A DNA stretch of 64,000 nt, from positions 90,906,289 through 90,970,288 of the forward strand of contig CM019830.1 of NCBI GenBank assembly GCA_009763385.1, given 5' to 3'. Positions within the stretch are counted from its first letter, which is position 1. Each line of letters opens with the position of its first letter. A program made the translations under genes and the position numbers. Source of the stretch: Coix lacryma-jobi var. lacryma-jobi. Its lineage: Eukaryota; Streptophyta; Magnoliopsida; Poales; Poaceae. The notes under the pieces are model-generated. The model ran no database searches. It saw only the letters and a program-made list of their open reading frames with translations, and was not told where the DNA came from. Shown here in pieces: positions 21,536-31,556 of the stretch.

Positions 21536-22447
21536 CTAACCTCCACGAGCTTGGTTAGCAGCTATCTTGTATGGCCTTTGATTGTGCTGAGCTTGCGGCT
21601 GACCCTTCTTTTGCGGCGGCCTGAAATGTGCCCCCGGTGCTGGTGGTCGATACTGGGTTCGTTGAGCTGGTGGTCCCCTAGGTTGAGATGGTCCGGAATC
21701 AAAGGTCCTCTTCCGGGCCTTACTTGCAGCATGCTTATTATTGTGATTCTCTTGAATCAGGCAATCACTGATGAAGTCATTGAAGACAGTACGAGAAGAT
21801 GTTCCCACTGACTTTCCCATTTTGGTGTTCAATCCTCTCTTGAAACTAGCAATCTTTTTAGCATCTGTGTTCACGAAGTCTGGAGCATAGCGAGACAAGG
21901 AGTTAAACAAGTGATGGTACTCAGTGATAGATCGAGTCCCTTGTGTCAAGCTCATGAATTCTGCCACTTTCATCTGAGTCAGGCCTGGTGGAATATAGTG
22001 CCCCCGAACGGCTTCAGTGAACATCCTCCAAGTGACAGGAACGTTGGCAGGATAGGTGGTGCGATGGTGTCCCCACCAAATCTCGGCTGGCCCCTGCAGC
22101 TGGTGTGCGGCATACTCTGCCTTGAGTTCTTCCGTGAGCCTGAGCAAATGAAACTTTTGTTCCAGGGTATGCAACCATTCTTCTGCTTCTAAAGGTTCAG
22201 TAGCTTCCTTGAAAATGGGTGGCCTAGTATCCAAGAAATCCCTGAATGAACTATACTGATTTGGCTCAGGACGCTGATGACCGTGCGCCAAATTCTCACG
22301 CAGTAAAGCTTCAATGTTGCGCTGGCTTCCCAGAAACTGAGCGAAAAGTTGCTCGGGAGTGGCTGGTGGAGGAGGTGGTGGATTACGGTTATCCCTGGGA
22401 TCCTCATTTCCACCACTACCGCCCGCTCCATTACGAGTTGTCGTCAT
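21536..22447 (-). pseudogene. Tekay gag (capsid)
   Basis: About 303 residues from MTTTRNGAGGSGG. A proline run is followed by the gag core: FLDTRPPIFKEATEPLEAEEW and HQLQGPAEIWW.HHR, then a basic C-terminus (KARKRTFDSGPSQPRGPPAQ). It ends at a TAG in place of what looks like a CAG codon, just before the zinc knuckle. The capsid part itself is open. The frame extends 14 residues upstream, but the MTTTR start fits related elements better. Confidence 0.85.
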
Positions 22448-22799
22448 CTGCATGTATTCACAGCAAGTGATCATCAGGTGGAGTTGCAATTATTGTAGAG
22501 AACAATAGATCATGCCAACTGAATTTATTCCGAAAATGAATTCGCCAAACAATCACAGAGGCATAATAAATTTCAATCCACATCGCAGCATCACATAATA
22601 AGATCGCTTAATACATAACATGCAAAAACCAACATAAACATCCATAGTTTTGCCCATACATATGGGACTTTCCAAGGTCTCACACCACGTGCACATAAGA
22701 GTTCACTACTCATGCTTACATCCAGCCCATAACAAAAGCAAAAGATCGGGCTTGCCAACACACACAAAAGATCACTAGGCTCTAAGCATACGATCTAAA

Positions 22800-23816
22800 C
22801 TACTCTAGCGATGTCACCAACTCGCCATCCTCACTAGACATATCTGAAGAACTACTAGAAGAGCTACTCGGATCCGGGTCCTCCTGTGGAAAGATGGGGT
22901 TCCTCTCATTCTCCCTGCGGTGGATCTCCTCGTGCAGACGGTCATTGTAGTCCTGCAGGTGGTGAAGTTGCAGCTCTAAGTCTCCTACTCGCAACCTCAA
23001 CAGCCTGTTCTCCTCTAAAGCACGTATGCCCTTAATACACACACCTCGAAGTGACTCCTCGGTCTCCCTCATGATCAAGGCTAGGAAGGTAGCCGACTCC
23101 TGCTGAACACTGAGCTGATGAGCGGTCTCCTGCTCTCTCTGAAGCACCTGGTCCCTCTCCACAGTCAGGTGAGCTAGCTGTGTGGTGAGGAGGTCTATCT
23201 CTGTGGCATGCTCCTCCTGCCTGCGATGCTGTGCAACCATCTCCTCACTAAGAATATGGTCCAGGTGGTCATAGCTACGTGATAGGCATCCATAAGTAGC
23301 CATGAGAGCGGCCATAGCACTCCCTGCTGGTCCTGCACAATGCTCCCTCTCAAGAAAGCTAGCCTCAGGTACTGTAGCTCCTGGTTGACGCCACACTGAC
23401 TGATAAGGATCTGCTGTCGGGAAGATGCTGGCTGTAGCTTGGGCAACCACCTCCGGATGGTCCTCCATAATGCCCCGGAGAACGGTGTAAGCAACTCGGT
23501 TGGCTCCATCCCATGGGGTTCTCCCCTGCAACGCGAACACACGGCGGCACCAGACGAGATCCTGGTCATCACGGCTAGGCACGTCAACCTCCACCGTGTA
23601 CATGTGGCGATCCTCCAAGAACTGCACACGGTGCCAGTCGTATTGGGGCTCCTGGCCCTCCTGGTATCCCACCAAGTGCAATACCCTCCAAAGGATGGTA
23701 GGCATACCGAACTCGTCTAAGAAGTCCTCCGATCCTTCCGCGGTCCATGGCCCCAACATGTAATTAGGCCTCTTGCCTCCGGTTGACTTACGAGTTGTGC
23801 GCTTGGTACGGGCCAT
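22800..23816 (-). CDS. Extra ORF upstream of gag with histone H3-like N-terminal tail
   Basis: 338 residues, uninterrupted, same strand as gag-pol, between the 5' LTR and gag. After Met it reads ARTKRTTRKSTGGKRP. Canonical H3 is ARTKQTARKSTGGKAP, so 13 of 16 positions agree and the modifiable K4, R8, K9, S10 and K14 are kept. The H3 similarity then ends. Residues about 20-110 form a globular-looking part (LGPWTAEGSEDFLDEFGMPT..., YDWHRVQFLEDRHMYTVEV). Residues about 190-300 are a long coiled coil (TQLAHLTVERDQVLQREQE). The end is a serine run and an acidic tail. There is no histone fold, so it is not a histone gene. I do not recognise the family. A second in-frame ATG at 23849 would add 11 residues and bury the tail. 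The ATG at 23816 follows TTCTTACAG, which looks like a 3' splice site. Confidence 0.85.
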   Translation of the reverse strand: MARTKRTTRKSTGGKRPNYMLGPWTAEGSEDFLDEFGMPTILWRVLHLVGYQEGQEPQYDWHRVQFLEDRHMYTVEVDVPSRDDQDLVWCRRVFALQGRTPWDGANRVAYTVLRGIMEDHPEVVAQATASIFPTADPYQSVWRQPGATVPEASFLEREHCAGPAGSAMAALMATYGCLSRSYDHLDHILSEEMVAQHRRQEEHATEIDLLTTQLAHLTVERDQVLQREQETAHQLSVQQESATFLALIMRETEESLRGVCIKGIRALEENRLLRLRVGDLELQLHHLQDYNDRLHEEIHRRENERNPIFPQEDPDPSSSSSSSSDMSSEDGELVTSLE

Positions 23817-24588
23817 CTGTAAGAAGTTTATCCACACATATGTTTTCATTAGTTGAGAACAACTTTTATTAAGAAAAATGGGACGGATAACATAAGGAAG
23901 AAAGTAAGATTAATGCAAGGTTGTATGATCATGATGCATGAACGTAACATATGTCCTCACTGTCTATCAATCTAACGGCTAGACGGTGGCATACACGTTC
24001 ACTCATAGCGTTAACTAGACGTACTATACGTTCGCAAGTTAGCATACCTGTAGAAAATCACTTCAGCCCTGCCCACAGTATGAATATCATGCATTGCTGA
24101 AATTAAATCTAATACTAACTCAGGTGCACACCCAGTTTACACGTAAGCAGTATATGCACCCATCAGAATAGTATTACTCCCACAATCAATACTTTCACAT
24201 ATACTTGTGTGTAACAGGTATACATGTCGGTACCATTCAAGCACTCCCCTAGATTGGCGGTTGTCCAATCATGCTCTCACAACTCACTTGTTACCTTGGC
24301 GTAGAGGCAATTGATCCATACATTACTATTCCGAAGAATAGCACCCATACAATTTCACCCTTGCCGTATGGACGACAGAAACAACAGAATTTAAATATGA
24401 TGCACAACCCCCAAGTTAGTACTTAAATAGCCACCTAGAAACCTACTGGGCATAAGGACTTGATCATTGGCACACCTTAAACTTCATTTATAAGATTTTT
24501 CAAACCCTATTATAGCTTATAAGTTTTTGCAAAGAAAGTTTTTGATTTGAAAATACGATTTTCAAATACACTCATGAACAGTAATGCC
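23817..24588 (-). other. 5' leader of the Tekay element
   Basis: About 770 bp between primer site and the extra ORF, AT rich, with no supported gene. It ends (minus strand) in a pyrimidine-containing TTCTTACAG just before the H3-like start codon. Confidence 0.6.
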
Positions 24589-24590
24589 AA

Positions 24591-24606
24591 CCATGCTCCG
24601 ATGCCA
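24591..24606 (-). promoter_or_regulatory. Primer binding site of the Tekay element, diverged
   Basis: The minus strand reads TGGCATCGGAGCATGG two bases after the LTR end. It fits the methionine-tRNA primer site (TGGTATCAGAGC) with two transitions. Confidence 0.7.
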
Positions 24607-24608
24607 GC

Positions 24609-27600
24609 TGATACAGAACCGACCAATTTATACCATATTAAGCATCGAATCCCCGCTTTCACAGAGATTTCAGATACTTAAGCTCGTACAAACCCGGTAG
24701 TCCGGAAATCTCGAAGGATTTCAAATCATTCAACTTTAGCCAAGATCGTAATAGATTAGCGTACATGTCCACGAGGTACATTCAGTTCACACATAATTCA
24801 AATACATCGGAGTTCAACAGTTATTACAAACCATAGTTCGAATTTCGAAAGCGGAAGCAACATAGTTTTAAACATAAGTTCTCAGTTCACAATACGGTGC
24901 CAATGCCTGATCAGTCCACAAAAGCATCAGGGAAGGATAGGAGTTGACCATGCCCATGGTCTAGTCACCACCCTCGACGGGGTACAGACAGTTCTCGCAA
25001 TAGCCGTAGAAGCATTGCCCATCTGCAACAACAAGGGAATAGAACCCTGAGTATGAGAAGGTACTCAGCTAGACTTACCCGTCATAAACCAGAAATAAAC
25101 GACACTAAGGAGTATGCAAGGCTGTATTTGGGGTTGGCCATACTTACCCTTTTGCATAAAAGCGTTTTCATTATTAAATAATCAACATTAGAGCATTAGC
25201 AGTCAGTTTTAAGTAATCAGCCTGATTAACTACATTTGCACCTGATCTAGAGCAAACACTTGACTATTTAATCAACAAGAGGGACTATTTCATCAATAGC
25301 CTTTCAGATTCAGTACCATAACCATCTTTAGTTCCATAAGTTACTACGGTAACACATGCCCAGTCAAGTTACTCACTAACCAGGAGCGATGGCGATTATA
25401 ATCGATTCCTACCCAGCTGGGGACAAAGATGTCGCACACTCGCCCGATCACACCTTGTCAGGCAGCCGTCGGCGACCACTTCAAGAAATTCGAGAACACA
25501 ACACGCGGGACGGTCATGGGCCCTTCTACACCAGGGGTTATCTCAATGCCAGGTCGCTCAAGCTATAACTGCCCACGGTCATGCCAGGTCAGTCAAGCCC
25601 CGCCTGTCCACGGACCATGTCAGGTTGCTCAGAATAGTTGCCCACGGTACATATAAGGCCCTGGGTGTTAGGCGTCAACATCTCCATCACCGGCTCGAAT
25701 AGCCCTACTCGGCTTCACGGGAGGTACTCCGACCTGCTCCGTTAAGTGATTGACGCGTTCAAAATGACTGAGGTGTGCCTTCGTCGGGTCCTAATTGACA
25801 CAGACGGGAGACTACTAGCACACATAACCCATGTCCTGCTGCTCCTACATCCCGCCCGGTCTCAAATTAATTATCACATGGTTATCTCCATGATAGCACG
25901 AGGCTAGTCATGATCAGTATCCACCTATAGGCGGGAGACAGGAAATCACCTGACTTTTACCGGTCTAAGCAGGCTAAGCATAAACGAGCCTAGACTTAAC
26001 AGGGATAACAATAATGCATCAACGGTATCACTCAACTCCTATAACCTAATGCAACAAACATATCAGGTCAATTCGTAATTGCAATTGCAAACCGTAGGAG
26101 TGGGATGCTCTGGGGCTTGCCTCGTTCAAAGTCGGAGGGACGATGGTCGTGGCACTCAGGCAGGTCCTCGACGTCTCCTTCTTCGGTCCTCTGGTCCTGG
26201 GTCTCCTCCGGACACGGCTCCTCCGGTGGTGAGTTCTGGGTCTCCACTACCGATCCTGTATGATGCATAACACGCATAAGTAACATGAATGCACATGGAA
26301 TGCACGGGGATGCAACGTAGAACAAGATAACTCACGAGATAAGCACATGTCATCTACTGCGTTCTCTTCAACAAGGTAGTCACATCAAACTAGTGATTAC
26401 AAAAGATCTAAACATCCAACCAACAATTAACCTACCTAATTAGTTGGTTAGGACTCACAATTACCACAGCAAGCACTTCACTTAATTAATTTATACCCCT
26501 TTAATTGCTTGCTAAAATAATCCATTTAATCAAGCCTATAACAGCAACCTATCCTAGACAGCTTCATAAAAATCTACAGAAATTACTGGAAGTGAACAAC
26601 ACCTAATCTAGTCCCCTGTCCAAATTTCACCCCATTTAAAATTAAACTCCATTCCCTATGAAAAAGACAAATTCTATCATGAAAAGGTCCTTTGAACTAC
26701 ACATCCTAGCAGAAAGTGTCAAACAACAGATTTCTCATTTTTCTACTGAACTTCTTAGCACAAGAGCAGTGTATAAAAATTCTCAGGTTCAAACTCTTCA
26801 TATTTTAATTACTACAAAATAAACAAGAAAATATCATTTATTCATTTTAATTGCTACTGCCAAAATATTCCACAGAACAACATCATATTACATTTTTCCC
26901 AGAAGCTATTCATCAATACAAACCTAACAAAACAAGAATCATATTTTTCTGAGCACTACACAGATTACTATGCATTTAACAAGATTTCAGCCTAAACATG
27001 AATTAAATATAACCACACACAACTTTATCACAAACTAGATATATTATATTTTTCATGCATAGAACTCATCACAACAAACTTAACAGAACTTGTTTCACCT
27101 TTTTAGCATTTACGGAACTCAAGATATGAATTAAACAAACTAATCCAACATTTCTGAAACCTATTTAAACAAAACCCTGAAAAACCCTTTAACCTAAACT
27201 GCTACATGCACCCAGGCTATTGCACCCAAGACACTGACAACCGGGACCCGAGCCACTGACCCGCGGGACCCTTGGTCAAACCGACCCCACCGGTCAGTCA
27301 CACCGAAGCAGGGGAAAGGTTGACCGCGGCGAAGCTCGCCGGCGGCGACCTCTCCGGCGAAACGGACACCTCCACCCTACTCCTCTCCTTCTTCCGCACC
27401 CGACGGTACCACACTCAGGCCTAGCGCATGCTCGAATCGAGCTCGCCGACGACCATGGCGGACACGGCGGCGCGGACATGCTACGCCGGCCGGCTCCGGT
27501 CATCCCGAGCCAAACCAACGCGTGATTTCTACTCCGACGACCTTCACAACCCTAACCCGAGGCTCAGGAGCCAGGGCTCCTACTCCGAGCACCCGCGACG

Positions 27601-28991
27601 ACGGCCATGCCGACTCCGGCGACCATGGCGGACGGCGGACGCGGCGTACTGACACTACCAAACCCTAATCGGCTCAACCAACACCACCAACGCCTTCTAC
27701 GGTCCAAGGCGACTCGCGAACGCTAGCTAGGACCAACGGACGGGCACGGGAAGGGGGGTTGGCCACGGCGGACCGAGCTCGCCGGCCATGGCGGACATGG
27801 CGGGCGCGGCGTACCGCGGTCTCCAAACCCTAACCGGCCAAATCGTCACCTTCTACATCTTCTACGAACCTCCCTAACCCTTGAACGTGAGCTAGGGCGA
27901 CACGAAACCACAGGAAGGAGGCCGGCCACGGCGAACCGAGCTCGGTGATCATGGCGGCCATGGCGGCGGCTCATCCCGAGGCTTGCCTAGGGTCTCCTAT
28001 GGGGCGCTAAGGGTAGCAAGAGATGCGGGGGCTCACGGCGAAGCCTTGTGGGTGGGTGGGCTTGCGGCGAGGCGGCCGGACGGCGGCGAACGGCGGCGGC
28101 GCTCTGTTTTCTCCCCTCTCTTCCGCTTGGGCGACGGCGAGAGAGCGAGAGGGACAGAATGGAGGGAGTGCGGCTTCGGGCAGGGGCGAGGCGGCCTTGT
28201 GCACGCCACGCCGCGCGCGAACGCTGCATCCCCGGCCGGCGCGCGCCACGCGGCGGGCGAGTCCTGCGCGCGGTCGGCACGGCACGGCCCGATTCAAACT
28301 GAATCGGCCGATTCAGTCGCCGATGGCCGACTGACAGCCGAACTTTGGACGCGATTAGCTCCTAATCCACTTGATGAAACGCTAAACCACTTGTTCCATT
28401 GAGTAGAGCTACATGCCAACTACAACTTTGGTTACAAGATCAAGCTTTGGTTCGGCCTAGATTGCTCCCAGAAAAGCTCCAAAGATCGCTCAGCGAAACT
28501 GTTTTGCCAGTTAGGGACTTAGGAAATTTTTCTAAGTCTAACCTCCCCCATTTCTGCCTTGTGGGTCCTAAAACACCTTGTTAAACTCATTTTCATGAGT
28601 TGGCCCTTAAACACTTTTTGTTCTAATCTAAATTCTACACACTTTTGGTTAAGGTCCCACAGCCATGCAAAGCTTCTATCAAGGAGGTCTCAGTTAGTCA
28701 AACAAAGGGGCTCCTAGGGCTCCATTAAGGCATCTAGGGTTAATGACTTGGTTAGCCAAAAAGACCAACACAAACCTAGCTTCATTTGGACTCCTCAACA
28801 AGGTTCAACTACTTAGGAGACTCACACACTCCAAAAGCAAGTCAAACAAGCATCTCACCAAGCATAACATTGCAAGCCAACACATGAAATGACACTTAAC
28901 AAACAAAATGCAACATGGGATGATGATGATGCTTATGCTCATGAGATGTCAAGTTATGCATTTAGGGTTGCTTAACACCAGGGGTGTTACA
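24609..28991 (-). repeat. 5' LTR of the Tekay element (intact length)
   Basis: 4383 bp with TG...CA ends on the minus strand. It is the reference copy showing the empty TCCAC site at 27371. It contains AT-rich sequence (26350-27200), GC-rich sequence (27350-28350) and a GAGTAC...GTACTC hairpin near 25050. No gene; the ORFs are shadows. Confidence 0.92.
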
Positions 28992-29083
28992 TAGAGGTAT
29001 CCATCCCAACCACTCTTAGGGGCGTCGACTCGAAGCGGTGAAGCCAAGAGTCCACAAATGAGTCAACCGGCTCTGATACCAAT
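28992..29083 (-). mobile_element. Leader fragment of a Copia-like element, target of the Tekay insertion
   Basis: Only 92 bp of internal sequence remain next to the LTR. The primer site TGGTATCAGAGCC lies at 29069-29081 (minus strand), two bases from the LTR end. The rest of the element is not found on the other side of the Tekay element. Confidence 0.75.
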
Positions 29084-30634
29084 TGAAAGGACCGTGACGC
29101 CTAATAGAGGGTGAATTAGGCAACTTAAAACTTCTACTCTAAACTATGGCCTCTAATCTCCACCTAATCAAAACCTATGCAACAAAGTAAACTATCTAGA
29201 GTGCAACTAAGGTTTTGCTAGGTGTGTTTCTATCTCTATCGCAAAAGAGTTTTGCAACCTATGATCCAAACCTATCAGCTAGCCTATCAACTAAGCTACG
29301 AAAGGTAAAGCACACAACAAAAGTAGCAAGTAAATGTGGAAGCTAAACAGTGTGGTAGAGATGCAAACTCCCGTCGATGACTCTGTATTTTTACCGAGGT
29401 ATCGAGAAGCGCGCAAGCTCTCCCCTAGTCCTCGTTGGAGCCCCTCGCAAGGAATCCCTCGCAAGGGCCAAGCTCCCGGTCGGGTAACTTCGTGGATAGC
29501 CCCGGGCCTTCCCCACGCGCAAGTGGGTCTCCGGTTAAGCCACTCGTGGCAAAGCCTCTCCCGGATGCTCCCCGCCGTCTTCACTATCAAGCTTCCGGCC
29601 GAACCGTTGCGGGCCTTGTTCCCTTCGGTACACGGTGACGGCCACACCACAAACGCAGTTCGTGTGGTCTCGCAAGACTATAAGCCCCTCCGATGTACAA
29701 CAACGGTGCGCGCAAGCACCGGTAGATAAGAGGTGTTCAAACCTCACTAAACATTAGGCCTAACACCTAGAGCAAGTGCAAAACGTGGTCTAACTAGCCT
29801 AAGCACTTCGCAAAGCACCTACACTAATCACCTAGTATATCACTTAAGCACTTTGGTGGCTAGAGCAACTAAATATGTGTCTAAGCACTTGGTACACTTT
29901 TTTGAGCTCCTACCATTTGTTTTTGGCCGGCCATGGGGGTATATATAGAGCCCCAACCAAATAGAGCCGTTGGACATCAAAGATGGACTTTTCTGCGTAG
30001 CATCAGACGCTCTTGTCGGGAGCATCGGACGCGTGTCCGATGTCACTTTAACGGCTAGTTGCCGACCTGGCACTGAGTCACATCGGACTCTGCAGCGTCC
30101 GATGCTTCACCATCTGACATGTCCGATTTCTTCAGAGCCTCTCTGGAACCTTTCTGCATAGGCATCGGACGCAGGGTCCTGTAGCGTCCGATGTTCTCGG
30201 GTGCGTCCGATGTATACTGTGCAGCTTTGCACAATGTTACCGTAGTGTCCGATATGGCACCATTGGCGCGTCCGATGCTTCTGCTAGCGCTGACCCGAGT
30301 TAGGGTTTGCCATCGGTGCGTCCGACGCTTGGGAAGCCAGCGTTCGATGCAGCATCGATGTCGCTTTCTCTTTGATTCTTCGTGATTTCTTGCGCCGTCT
30401 TGGTTCTAGTCTTATGCCTTGGACTTTGCTTGATCTTTGTGAGTCTTCTACTGAGCTTCAAATGTCTTGCTTGAGGTGTTGATCATCGGATCACCACGTT
30501 GCCTTAGTCCAAGTCACATTTGCCCTATTGAACTACAAAACAAACACTTGCAAACACATTAGTCCAATATGGTTGTGTTGATCATCAAACACCAAAATCA
30601 AAAGCCAAATGGGCCGAGGTCCTTTTTCCTTACA
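29084..30634 (-). repeat. LTR of a Copia-like element
   Basis: 1551 bp on the minus strand, from TGTAAGGAAAAAGGACC to GGTCCTTTCA. It is followed by a perfect methionine-tRNA primer site. The ATTCACCCTCT tract near its 3' end is typical of several grass Copia LTRs. No gene; the frames at 29334-29747 are shadows. Confidence 0.8.
29990..30365. repeat. Array of CATCGGACGC / GCGTCCGATG words in the LTR
   Basis: More than ten irregularly spaced copies in both orientations, some back to back to form short inverted repeats (CATCGGACGCGTGTCCGATG). Compare the GACCGGACGC cluster at 920-1215. Confidence 0.8.
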
Positions 30635-31556
30635 GTGCTATCATATCTTGCACATAATCCATGCACAAATTAATTCCATAATTTTCCCCCTTATACCATG
30701 TGCTCAAAAGTTTGGCAGTGCTAAATAATTTAAGGGTAGAGTGAAATGTGTGGATTTTATGATAGTTGCAAAGCGGAGCAGCAGCCTGAGCTAAACCTGC
30801 CCTTGCTGACATGCACACAGTCAATGTCAAATATTAGGGTAGCCAAATTTACAAAGACCGGTCTTTGAACTTTTAAGGGATATCAGATATCTACTTTGAT
30901 TGGAAAGGATGCCAACATCAGGGATATATCAGAGTAGCCAAATTCACAAACGTCCAAATGTCACTTCTAATTATCACAGCAATAGTCATCACATGCTTTT
31001 GTAGTACACATATATATAATCTTTTTTTCTACATGAGTATTTTATGACTTGTCTTATTTAAACACTTCATTAGCAAATTAAGTGACTATGGTGCTACTAT
31101 ACAAATCTTTTTTCACCGATTATTTAGTGTTAAGAGTGTGCTAGGTGATATGCCATGTATAATTTACCGACAACTATATAATCTTCGGTACTACTATTAT
31201 GCTGTTATATTGCATTGATTTGTTTGACCACAGGTGCTCTAGCACTAATATCAAGGCATAGTATTGGTGCACTTGAGCTTGGAGACTATCTTGTTGGGTT
31301 CATCATCCAAAGTAAAAGCACTTCCTTTATTCATATGTAATTCTTTATTTCTCACTGGATGTAATTTCAACACTTGGATTAATATTCTCAGTGACCGACT
31401 TGGATCTGATCTGCTTGCATTTACACTGAATCCATGGACACAGTACAAAACAATAATTTTCGATGAGCGAGGAACAAGATATGCATCGGACACCGATATA
31501 TTCCCAAAAAAAACAATAACCGAAGGCCTGTAAAATCTTCAGTGACCCTGGTTTTC
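30635..31556. other. Intergenic sequence downstream of the carboxypeptidase gene
   Basis: AT-rich, with no supported gene. The frame at 31264-31533 (+) shows no domain. It should contain the 3' UTR and polyadenylation signals of the gene that ends at 31557. Confidence 0.5.

Larger units (their letters stand above)
6098..28991 (-). mobile_element. Tekay/Del-type Ty3/gypsy chromovirus with upstream H3-like ORF, 3' LTR truncated and interrupted
   Basis: The two LTRs are direct repeats: 24609-28991 (5' LTR, 4383 bp, TGTAACACC...GTATCA on the minus strand) and 6098-18076 (3' LTR, containing a 7.6-kb insertion and lacking about 67 bp of its 3' end). Internal region 18077-24608 holds, in minus-strand order, a primer site, the extra ORF, gag, protease, RT/RNase H, integrase with chromodomain, and a polypurine tract. 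The chromodomain, long LTR and gag type place it in the Tekay lineage. Target duplication cannot be checked because the 3' end is lost. gag-pol carries several stops and frameshifts. Confidence 0.9.

Noticed and set aside
23760..23816. A real histone H3 gene
   Set aside because: Similarity ends after about 16 residues; the rest has a coiled coil and acidic tail and no histone fold.
31251..31533. Small ORFs on both strands downstream of the carboxypeptidase gene
   Set aside because: No domain, no splice-compatible link to the gene, and mutual overlap on opposite strands.
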